Positions 23,485 to 34,276 of a stretch of 64,000 nucleotides of DNA are shown piece by piece; position 1 is the stretch's first letter, and the number at the start of each line of letters is the position of its first letter. Position numbers and translations under genes: made by a program. Under the pieces are notes generated by a model. The model saw nothing but the letters and a program-made list of their open reading frames with translations. It was not told the origin of the DNA and did no database searches. The stretch comes from Sphagnum compactum (lineage: Eukaryota > Bryophyta > Sphagnopsida > Sphagnales): contig OZ234493.1 of NCBI GenBank assembly GCA_965153455.1, forward strand, positions 13,506,213-13,570,212, written 5' to 3'.

Positions 23485-23745
23485 AGAGCAAATTATTCAA
23501 AGTGGTCGCAAGTCTGATGTCTTTGTGTGGACTAGCTTGGTTGACATGTAGGTGAAATGTGGGAGCACAGCCAATTGATATCAATTTTTCTTTGTCTTCT
23601 TCTGTCAGCTCACAACAGTCTAGGTTTGGTGGTGAAGGCAGCGTTAACAACAATCAGACTCCATGAATTTTGCAAAATTGGAACATTACACCTGCATGGT
23701 GGACATTCTTGGCCGTGCTGGTCATCCATAGGAGGCAGAGAAGGG
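23485..23745 (+). pseudogene. PPR gene scrap
   Basis: Two worn PPR/E-region pieces: QIIQSGRKSDVFVWTSLVDM followed by a stop (about 23488-23550), and KLEHYTCMVDILGRAGHP followed by a stop and EAE (about 23675-23740). The part between has lost most of its similarity. A separate remnant from the pseudogenes on either side, in plus orientation. Confidence 0.75.
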
Positions 23746-24293
23746 AGCAAGCAGTGTTTATGCATGTGGCTGAGGAGGGACTATTGAAATTTGATGAACC
23801 AAAACCAGCAGCTGCACATGATCCAAATCTCTCCAGAATGGGATGAGTTCAGGTCCTGAAGCTTTAAATCAAACAATAGGAACATTGGTAGATTGTCACC
23901 GAAACTTCTGCCCCATCAACATGCAATCAGAACCTGTTTCATCTAGTGCCTTTATGCCTTTATGCAATCTTTTACTGGATAGACCTTTTTTCCACTTACC
24001 ATCTTTCTTCACCATAAATTACCGAGCAGTCAGTCTGGTTGGTACTCATGTCCTTATGACCTAGCTTTTATGGCACCGACTCTCCACATTGTTTGATAGT
24101 TAGTCATAGTTTTTTTTTGGCAATGCAGAGTTTGCTGATTCCTTTGATAAAATAGTTGCACAATTTTCTTGATCAGTTGGAACACACATGAGGGGGATAA
24201 TATTATTATCACTAAAATCAAATTGACATTTATAATTCTGAAGGTCAGATCTTTGGGTTATTTGTTGGGGGGCCGGGAGGTGAAGGATATACT

Positions 24294-24440
24294 ACAACAA
24301 AAGGTGTCCCTGTACATCAAGTGATTTCACTAGATTTTGAGTGAATTCACTGGTTGTAGTGAATGGGGACCAGTGAAGGAGCAGTGAATTCACTAGTCTA
24401 CTGAATGGGGACTAGTGAACTGCACCCACATTTTGTAGAT
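24294..24440. repeat. Short element with inverted ends and internal 40-bp direct repeat
   Basis: Begins with CTACAACAAAAGG and ends with CATTTTGTAG, an approximate inverted pair. Inside, GTGAATTCACT(G/A)GT and TGAATGGGGAC(C/T)AGTGAA occur twice as direct copies, and GTGAATTCAC is itself palindromic. It resembles a small non-autonomous DNA element; the family is not clear. Confidence 0.5.
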
Positions 24441-24739
24441 CAGTGGATATGCAGAGGTGAGTGTATCACCATGTCAAACATTTCCAACAAGTCTTGGCAC
24501 AACTGAGTATGTCCTAGTATTCACACAGTTTCTCAGGAAATATAGAGTGCTCAAGTTGTTTGTTGCTGAATTTAGTCAGCTCAGAAGCAATAGAAATACA
24601 ATAGCATATTTTAGTTTCATTAGAATGTAGACATGTCTTGCTTTGTCCAAGCTGCCACAACCCCATTTGAACACACATACATTCTCACATACCTTGAACC
24701 CGCTCTGACCTGTGCTATGTATATAAATCCAATCAATGT

Positions 24740-25860
24740 GAAGGAGGAGGATCACTGATGTCAGAGAACAACCACCATCTTCAAAGTGAAAAGGGATTGG
24801 CATCCCTCACCATGATGGCTCTTCCAACTATCTTTGAAATGAGCTTCATGGAAGTGTGGCTATCTTTGCAAACCCACAGACTTTTTGTTATTCAAAGAGG
24901 AGTACCAGGAGCTGTGTTGATGAGCCCAAATGCAATAGCCAGTTTCTCACTATGGTGACACAAATTATAACTTTTCCTCTTCTTCCACATCATCCAGAAT
25001 AAATTATGTGCAAGGCACATACCCTGCATCATGCATGAGCCCTGACAATCTCTGCAGTTCTGCATGAATTTCAATCATCTAGGGGTGGTCTTGATCCTCC
25101 ACTACAAACATATGCACCTCATAATTCACTTCAATCCAGGTGCAAACTGGCTTGTTTCTTTGCACCTTTTTCCTTTCTCTGCCATTCAATATTCTCACAG
25201 AGATGCCCATTGCCAGCAGCAGCATAGATGTTTGACAGCAGTACATAACCAGCAACACTTTCAGGCTCCATTGCAAGAATTTGTTTGGCAATGCATTCTG
25301 CCATCTCCACGTTACCATGAATTCTGCGACCACCGAGCAAAGCCATCCAAGCAGCCACCTCTGGTAGCAGGGGATTGCCATGACCATATGCTCTGCCTCC
25401 TGTAGATGGCCAGCATGGCCAAGAAGGTCAACCATACAGGTGTAATGTTCCAATTTTGCAGGAATCATATAGTGTCTGATTATTGAAGCATACAAGTGCA
25501 TGCCTTCATCCACCAGACCTGCATGGCTACAAGCTGACAGAAGACAAATAAAAGTGATATCATCTGGCTGTACACCTTCTTCACACATCCATTCAAAATG
25601 TTTAAGAGCTTCCCTACCATGCCCATGCATGGCACATCCTCCAAATATGGCATTCCAAGTCAACACATTTCAAGATGGCATCTTATTGAACAATCTCCAA
25701 GCATCCTCAAGGCTCCCACATTTTGCATACATATCAACCAAGCTACTCCCCACAATGACTCCAAACCACTTTGAACAAGTGCTGATGAACACACCTGCCC
25801 TCTTTGACCAGTGGTGTCCATCCATTTGCTTCTTGTCACTGCAGAGCGGTATTTAGGTTT
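24740..25860 (-). pseudogene. PPR-DYW editing-factor pseudogene
   Basis: Reading down the minus strand: VIVGSSLVDMYAKCGSLEDA, a TGA at 25670-25672, NVLTWNAIFGGCAMHGHGRE, ITFICLLSACSHAGLVDEGM and LEHYTCMVDLLGHAGHLQEA. Then a frame change near 25375, E/E+ region (VAAWMALLGGRRIHGNVEM, GYVLLSNIYAAAGNGHLCEN), another frame change near 25145, and TWIEVNYEVHMFVVEDQDHP. Next comes the DYW deaminase with HSEKLAIAFGLINTAPGTPL (H and E of the HxE zinc/catalytic motif kept), a TGA, KSLWVCKDSHTSMKLISKIV and VRDANPF. The CxxCH motif reads CKDSH (Cys to Ser), and the terminal DYW tripeptide is lost. It is truncated at the 5' end, with only the last full PPRs remaining. Confidence 0.9.
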
Positions 25861-26551
25861 TCTGTTTGCTTTAGAGAAGAAGAACTACTCCCAACAAATC
25901 CCATTCAACAAACAGCTTCTTTCTGGGTTAGGGTTTAAGTTTTAGGTTTTAGGTTTTTGTTCAAGGCACTGCATGTGACCTTGATTGCTTGGGGTTGAAG
26001 TGCAAGAGTGTAGAATTGTATCCAATTGGAGTGGTTATTCAATTCTGATTGTGGCATGTAGAAGATAAGGTCTGTCTTTTCTTTTGCTTGAGCATGGATG
26101 TGGTCAATAGAACCCTCTGCCCTTTGTTTGTTCAGATGATGCCTGCATGAGATTTCTGACAGCTTTGTGAATCAGGTCACAAAGTATGAACTATGCAGTA
26201 ACATAGGATTCAATTTCCAACCTGATTGTCAGAAATCAAGCTAGCTAGATCATCATCTCCCTCTCAGGGTTATTGTATAACTTACTGTGACTACTCAGAT
26301 CCTTGTCTCATCTTAGTGATGATCATCACAAAAACATGAAGGGCAGCTGTTTGTACTGAAAATAGACTCTGAGAATGGACATTCTCTCTGTCTGAGAGTT
26401 GCATTTGCATTCAGAGTTGAATTAGGATTTTGACTGTTGTATCGACATTTACTTTGCAAGTATGGTTCATGTTATCTACCATACAATAATACCTTGCTGG
26501 AAACAGGTTGATGAAAATTGTGCTTGCTTTAGGTGACATGGTAGACAGCTA

Positions 26552-26684
26552 GTGAATGGATGCTCAGGGAAAGAAGCCCTTGGGAAAAAAGAAAAAGGGA
26601 AAGGAGATTTTTCTGTGTTCGTTGATGAAGTTGCAGCTGGTCATCTTGCATTCAGGAACCTCAGCTACAGAGTTGCAGCAGGAG
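26552..26684 (+). other. Possible exon resembling the N-terminus of an ABCG half-transporter
   Basis: The frame reads GKEALGKKEKGKGDFSVFVD and then EVAAGHLAFRNLSYRVAAG, ending at a donor-like GAG/GTTAGT. 'LAFRNLSYRV' resembles the strand just before the ABC domain in plant ABCG proteins (LAF.NL[ST]Y.V). No ATP-binding exon follows, so this is a weak call. Confidence 0.2.
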
Positions 26685-27696
26685 GTTAGTCCCCATTCGT
26701 CCTCTTGGTTTCTTCAAAGAACTTTGTGCATGAGTGCTACATGAACTATTGCAATAACACTCTTCAATTGGGTGTTGTTTTGTATTCTTGATGCTGGGCT
26801 AGCCTATCTCTAGTAGCAACAACTGTAACTCTCATGGACGTAGATGGGTAGATTGCTGCACCCTTGAAGATTCTGTATGTTGGAATTGTTAGCCTCTTAT
26901 CATAGTGAATTGCTGTGGGTGAAGAAGACCAACATCTCAACAATTGAGGAATTCAGGTCCTTTTGGGCTTTGAACATCAGCTTGAACATGGCCTTTCTGC
27001 TTGAGGTCTTGCTGTTTGTTACTCAGGTTTGATTGTTTTGGCTTGTATACATCCTAGTTTCAAGTTCCCATGTTCCTTTGAGATGGCAAGTTGTTGGATC
27101 TCTTGGGTTTTTAATAAGGATTTCTTACCAAAGTGTATCAACTTAATTATTCATGATGAACTCGGTTATGAAAATGAGATTAAAGCAAGCTACCAAGGTT
27201 GTTATAATTAAAGTCACAACTTACGGCAAATGGCATAATCTTGCCTCCAATTAAAAATGGTGCATATATTAACATTGTTAGCAAATGAAACTCAAAACAA
27301 TGGAAATCAATATGTTGTAATATGGACCTACAATAATTCAAGTCATTTTTCAATCTTCGGTTTCCAAGATGATAAATGTTTTAGTTGACTTGTTTATAAA
27401 TTGATTATGTAATGGATGCAATTGACTTTGTACGGTGTTCATGTATGGTGGGCATGGATGAGCTATTGACAATTGAAAACCAAAATGTGTGGTCTTCTAA
27501 TCTCCAACTTTTAATTGATTGGGGTATTTCATAATAAGTTGAGGTGTATTATGGGACAATGGCAAGACATCCATTTAAAACTTTACCTCCATGAAGATCT
27601 AAAATCCATATGGTGTTGAAATAGGAACTTTTAAAAGCAAATATTGGAAGATACAAGGGCTATTTGGAGGATGTTTCAAAGATGTTTAGATGACAC
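26685..27696. other. No gene seen
   Basis: AT-rich sequence with only short frames; no repeat or RNA gene recognised. Confidence 0.4.
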
Positions 27697-28221
27697 CTAT
27701 TCTTTTATTCCTTGACTAATCTTAAATCTATGAGTATTTACTCTAAACTCATATTTGTAAGTTCCCACCATCTCACAATTCTTTCTAATAGGAACATTTG
27801 GCACATGAAGACATTTGAATGTAGGTGTGAAAGATGCAAACACATTGTACTTTAATGCATCCTTCAAGTTTTCCAACATTGTATGAGAACACACCATACT
27901 ATTTTCATGCAACATTGGGCATGAATGTGAAAACACATTTATTTTTGACAATAATCCTTTGACACAAGGAGATTGGAGAATTTTTTAAATTGACATTCTA
28001 ATGAGTTGCATAATCAAATAAGGTATGGGTCCATATGCATCCTTTTGATGCCCATATGTGGGAGAGAGTGCTATGTTATCTAGCCCTTTACATGGGACCT
28101 TGCCTAACACACCAAGTTGGGGATACCTTCTCCACCTTACAATTGTGACCAATAACCACCTTTGTAAAAATGAACTAAAGTATCTTGAAATTGGGTTTAA
28201 AAATACTTCTGAAACAATCAC
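27697..28221 (-). pseudogene. Unrecognised minus-strand reading frame with one internal stop
   Basis: One frame stays open for about 175 codons from 28221 to 27697, interrupted only by a TAA at 27985-27987. It reads, for example, LGVLGKVPCKGLDNIALSPT and HSCPMLHENSMVCSHTM. In AT-rich DNA this is longer than most chance frames. No family recognised. Possibly the remains of a transposon protein. Confidence 0.3.
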
Positions 28222-31200
28222 CTTGTGTAGATGTATTATAGTTTTATCTATTTTTTAATTTATTTGAAATCTAATAATTTATAGTTATGAATGGATGAAG
28301 TATTTGAGGGGGAAGGGGATATCATGGCAGTAAATGGGTTGAAAATTGACAAAAATAATATAAAATTCTAACATTAATGATATAACATTGTGTTATCCTT
28401 TCTTGAAACCTAATGTAATGATATTTTACTCAGAGGTATATTTTCTCAATATGATTAAGAACTTTCAATTATTTATTTGACACATTTAATATCACTAACT
28501 TAAGACCCTTTCAGCAATCTCTATTTTACCTTTAACTTAAGACCTTTAATCAACCTCTTTGCAACCTAATCCTGCCATCCCAAGTATAACTCCCTAAGTT
28601 CAATTCTTTTTGTCCCAAGCCATCCTAGATTCAAATCTTTTGCATTTGAAATTTTGCGAACTTTGCAAATACCCCACACATCAAATAATAACCACTAAAT
28701 CATCATTAATCAATTGAAAATGTCCTTAGTTTGATTCATTTACGTTGGTTAGTAATTTAGAATGTTCAAAAAAGTCACATTTATAAAACCAATACTTATT
28801 AAGGTAAATTCCAACAACTCTTATTTATGATATTGTTACAGAAGCATTCAATTAATGCTTGTTGACATCCATTCATCCATTGCAATTTATTTATAAATAA
28901 CAACTCTTGCAATAGACCAGGTCAAAAATCATTGACCCTACTAGTTTTTTTTTTGCATTCACTTGGTATCTAGCACACCTAAATTATAAGTTATAAGGGT
29001 GTTAAATTTCCATGTCTTTCCATTAAAAGACCAAGAAAAGAAGGAATTTGAATGGATTACAAATATGCAAGAACCAATAAGCTTGTCAAATTCTAATTAC
29101 CGTTTAAGAGAGTGTGTCATTTGGTCAAGTGGTGACCATCCATAAGAATATTTAGCCAGATTTTGGCCACATTCAAAATATGAAAGTAGAAAAATCTTAA
29201 GCACCCTTTCAAGTTGTAAGCAGTTGTGACAATTTTTGGCCATTTCAAAGATTTTTTAATCTTTTGTTGGCCATTGTTTTTTCAAAAGACAGAGAATTTG
29301 TGACAGAACATCCTTTTTTCAAAAACAAATTCACAAAATAGCGAAAATTTGCTGCAAAAGAAAATCACTGGCCCAATTCGTTTGATTGAATAAATGTTAT
29401 TGTGAATTTTGCAAATTTACCAATACTCTCTATTGGTAACAATTTACAAGGTTGTAACTTGGAACCAGTATTGGCATGGTTTATAAGGCTCGTGTCCGGT
29501 ATCATCATGGTTATCAAGGACACTACTCATGGCCACTTTAGATGAAGGTCCAAGGTCCATGGTCCAATGAAATAGAGCAATCCTATTGGATGAGAGCCAT
29601 AAATTGGACCCCTGACCTTTATACGATGGTCCAAGACCCAAAAGTGGCAAATTAAGATGCAAAATCTACATGGCACCATTTTGGAAAGAAAATCAATTGG
29701 TTCAGACCCAAAAAACAAAGAGCTAAGAAGGAGGGCTCATGATTTGAAGAACCAAGATGCAAGCTAGGGTCCAAGGCATGGTCCAACTCAAGGATCCAAT
29801 TTGCTTCAAATGAGTCCGAATTGGTTCCTAGTAATTTGGACACTGGATCCCCATTTAAAGTGGGTCTTAATTGTATCAACAGTAGTATGCAGGACACTAC
29901 TAGGCTAGTATTGGTAGTATGGGTAGGGTCTTTGTGAATTTTCTTTTCACTGGGTCACACAGGGCAGCGTTTTTTTTTGGTGCGAATTTTTGTCAAAAGG
30001 CAACTAGAAATTAGGGCCGGCGAATGACATGAAGGGAAAATCATGATAGGTCGCCAAAGTCAACATCTCCACAGATGCTCAATTGCAAATGACATCCACC
30101 ATCCAATAATGAGTCCTCGCCTCCACCATAGATCAGAAATGTTTGAGAAGCCAGATTCAGCATCTCCGTAGATCTTCATTCATGTAAACCCTCGCATTCC
30201 TCCTCTCATTTCGCCACCTCTCTACCTTTCCTTATGTAGCATTTGTCCCCTCTTCTCCCTTCTCTCAACCTCATTTTTCCATCTCTCTTGAAAGCTTCGA
30301 TCAAGTATTTGTCGCCTTCCCGATCTATTTGTAGTAGAAGTTCGCCACCCCTTTCATCATCTCACCATAAAGTTGCCACCTTGGGATAATCTTTGATTCA
30401 TCAAGGTTTAGAGTTATTGCTTGACGATCCTTGGTCTTGTAAAATCATGATCTTCACATGGAGTCTAGGTGATGGCAATTATCCTCTTTGGAGTTGCAAG
30501 TTTGCATCAGAACTCGACGGATTGGAGTTTGGAGCTTTCCTTTGATGTTGATTTCTTGTTAGACTAACTGTCAATCTTCTTGGGTTTTTCTTCACCTTCA
30601 ACTTCAATGACATTTCACTATCCAAGTATTTTATGTTTTTCTTCTTTCATGTTTTTTGTGTTTTTTTGTTGAATATTGTGTGCATTGTGCACTTTGAAGC
30701 TCGAAGTTTGAGTGTTGAATGCATCAAATGTTTTCAATATGTGTGTCAATGTACATTGTCTACTATTGGACCTCGAGGTGTGTTGTGTGCATTGTGATTC
30801 TTTCATAAGTTGTGAAAGTCAAAGAGTTAGGATTCAAACAGTGGACCTCAAGCCTCAAGGTTTGTTAATCATTGTGTTTGTCATTTCATTCTTGAAATCC
30901 CTGGTTTGTGGTTTGACACTCTCACAATTTTTTTGGGTAAACTTTCTTATTAGGGTTTAAGGGTTAGTAGATTCTTGAAATAGAGCCTTGAACTTTAATT
31001 GTCGTGTTCTTTTTCGTTGTTACAAGTTGTGATCGTCAAGAATTTGGAGCCATGTCACCTCGTCCCAAATCCTTATGTCGTTTAGTCCCTTTGCAATTCT
31101 CTCTATATGTCAAAATCATATGTCTGCAACTTGTGTCGAATCATCAATAATTACCTAATTCTTTTGCATCGACAGTAGCAACTCATGGTGTCACCTTATC

Positions 31201-31429
31201 TTCAATCCTAATTCCTTTTGTGTCAATAGTCACAATGTCACCTTGAATTGTCACCTTGAATCATGATTCCGTTTGTAGCCTATCTATCAAATCTGTTTTT
31301 TGTTGGATTCTTGGCATTTGTTTTTCATGTCAAAATTCACAACAAAACTATAATCCCCTAAAAAATTTAAACACAATTTTTTTTAAAAACCAAAATCCCT
31401 CAAGTGGATGTTGCTTCTATAGCTCTTTT
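28222..31429. other. AT-rich DNA without a supported gene
   Basis: Short unrelated frames only. 30000-31250 is C/T-richer with many short TTCACC/TCACCTT words, perhaps the 5' part of the transposon remnant that follows. No RNA gene recognised. Confidence 0.4.
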
Positions 31430-31945
31430 GTTGGTCCTCGTGCCATGAAACCTGAGTCTACTTTTGTTCTTGCCATTGAACCTAATTATGTGGTTTTAGA
31501 CCATGTTGTAACAGAAAGGGACATTGAGCTATCAAAAAAAGAAAAAGGGCATACGAATTTAACATGCATTTTCAAGATACATGGGCAATGTAGCTTCCAT
31601 GGGCAAAATTTGTGCTTGGGGCTAATGGCAAAGTTGTTCAAGTTCGCTACAAGGTATGCACCCAAATTGGGGGGATAAAAAAGTTGATGGTTCTTAAAAT
31701 TGATTCTCTATGGAAACATGTTGGATGTTGCAAAACCTTAATATCTATGCTAAGTGTTAAGGTAGGGGGAACATTATTTCTTGAAAACCAATGCACATGT
31801 TGCAAATGAATAATTATATTTTGTTAAGGGTCCTAAAATAATGTTGCAACAAGTTGTTCAAGGTGTAAAACTAACCGATGAAGAAAAAAAAATGCAATTT
31901 GCACTGTTTTTTCATTTGTTGAATCGAAGATGCCTAATGAATGAA
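31430..31945 (+). pseudogene. hAT/ZNF862-like transposase gene, N-terminal remnant
   Basis: The trail reads QVRYKVCTQIGGIKKLMVLK, IDSLWKHVGCCKTL and SVKVGGTLFLENQ, then after a frame change IMLQQVVQGVKLTDEEKKMQ and FALFFHLLNRRCLMNEYT. I recognise this as the zinc-binding N-terminal part of the ZNF862-like hAT proteins that are repeated in fern and conifer genomes. Several stops and shifts; no catalytic part follows. It matches a different part of the same protein family as the element at 44.5 kb. Confidence 0.55.
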
Positions 31946-34276
31946 TACACAACAATCGTAACAACACATCTTGGGTTTTACAACCGGTTAATAAAATGAC
32001 TATTTTGTTTTTTACTACAATTGTAATTACAAGTCCATGTTAATGATTGCGTAGTTGTAGAAGACATGTGGTGCCATGTGGCATTACGGTTTTGCGACCT
32101 ATATTCAATATTACAACTTGATGGTTTTTACACAAATATCAAACTTTCAAAAACATATTTTTTAATCATCCAAAATTAAGTAATAACAAAATTCCATTTA
32201 TTTTTGCAACTTTTGGTGAATAATGACAATTTATGGTCGTGTGATGCTGATGTGACATGCCACATGGCAACGAGATTGATAAGTAATTGCAACACCTCAT
32301 GACTTGTGACATTAACTTCACATCATGATTCGTGTCATTGATTTGATGAATTAATCTCATTTATTAATTATTTGAAAATATTGTTGTCCTTTGCGATTAA
32401 TAATGATTCAATCTTCCATGGGATGATGACATGGCATGCCATTAAGCAACAAGGTATCACAAATTTTCATGACAATCCATGATTTTTTGTGACACTAGCA
32501 TTAGTTACAATTTGGGTGGCTCTTATTAATGTAATTGCACCTTTTGCTCTTGCAAAACTTTCATCATAATGCTACTTAAGGTTTCATTACACAATGAACT
32601 TGAGAAACATTCACAAAATCACACTTTGGAAAATGGTCAACCAAAACTAAGTCTTGAAATCCTACAACCTTAGGGTAACCCAAAAAATTGAAATGGATTC
32701 CCATCAAAACTATAAATGTCATCTTCATTTCCTTGCATAAAGCACCTATAAAGTTTTTCCTTTATCAATGTCTAACATGTTTTTCATGTTGTGACAAAGT
32801 AATGTACTCCTTGCATGTAGGTCCTTTCATTGTTTCATCAAATTGTGTGTAGTACCTCAAACAAAGTCAAGAATAAAAAAAATGGCCTACTTAGAGTTTG
32901 AAGAACAATGTGCTTGAAATGGAGGTGCACAACCTATGAAATCATGTTAAAACTTTTCTTGATTTTCTTGATTGCAAGAAAACACCATGACACAGAAGAA
33001 GTGGAAAGTGAAATCCAAAGAAATTCCATCATTTGGATCAAATGTAAAAAAGTAAGGAAGAACTTTGTACGCACTTCATGCAAGGATCCCTTCCTGGACG
33101 GAGATCAAATCTTGGAGGATTTTGCCGATCGCCTTTTACCCAATACCTTTTGCAACTCCAACACATTTCCTCCTCTCACCTATCCACCTCTTGATAATAT
33201 TCAATACTAAAAAATAATAATATCAGGTCCAATTCTATGAGCCTAACCCATTTCGTTTTATTTTCTCACATCCGTTCAAGCCTTCCTTTTTCTACTTATT
33301 TCTATTCATCCTTTGATTTTCTGTCTAGTTCCCCCCAAAAATGGCTTTTTTGAAAAAAGAAAAAAAAATGAAGATAAAGAATCGAAAACCAAGACATGTA
33401 AGGAATTTTCTCAACCTATGTAACCCTTGTTCCGTTAGCAAGGGAGAAAAAGCAAAAGGGAAAAAAATGTTACTAATGGTCTTCATTTGATTTTCTCGAT
33501 ATACTTTTTGGTTTTGGATTTTTTGACAGTTCTTATAAGAATCTACAAAACAACCAAGATGTGGATTTTGATGCTCTTGATCTACCCTTGCATCTACAAT
33601 GAAGGTTAACAAAATTGATAATGTCTATTTATCTCTTTTCTCTTTGTATTCTTTTGTATTTTCTGGTATTCCAACAAAAAAACACAAAAGTAAGAATAAA
33701 TAAATTAATACTGAAAAACATGTATTTAATTCTTGATATATGTAGCCCTTGATGATGGATCAAGGAAAAACAAAGGGAAAATCCAAAGAACAAGGGGAAA
33801 AGGGAGAAATATCATTAAAAAAGGAAGGAAAGTAAGAAGGACAAAACATGCAAAAATCTTTATCCTTTTGTTCTTTGTGTTCTTTTACATATTTTGGTAG
33901 TTCTCAAATCAAACAGAATCAAACCTACTCATTGCTCTTGATCTAGCCTTACTCCATTTGCAATCAAGAAAAAAGAACTATGACAAAGAAAACATTTTAA
34001 AAACTGTAATCATCTCTTTTTTTATTTGTATTCTTTTGTACATGGTACATTCTAGCTTCTTGTTTGCTGAGTTGCACACTACAAGCCTCCAGTGTTGTCA
34101 TCGCCATCCTCAATTGCTTGAATCTGTGATTTGATCAATGATTGTCAATCTGAACAATCCATAATTCAATCCATTTGGTTCTGCTACAGCTTCTTTGATT
34201 TGAAACTGTGTTCTTTTGCAGGTTTGATTCATATACACCCAATTTCTCTCTAGGAGATTCTCTGAAGTGTACTGCC
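31946..34276. other. No gene seen; upstream region of the SDR gene
   Basis: 31980-32500 holds loosely repeated phrases (GACATG.CA..T..CAA, TTGTGACA), probably a worn tandem duplication. 33200-34050 is AT-rich with poly-A/T runs. The promoter of the dehydrogenase gene should lie in the last few hundred bases, but no core motif could be assigned. Confidence 0.4.

Noticed and set aside
24294-24310. CACTA transposon terminus
   Set aside because: CTACAACAAAA only resembles CACTACAAGAAAA; the first bases and the opposite end do not fit.
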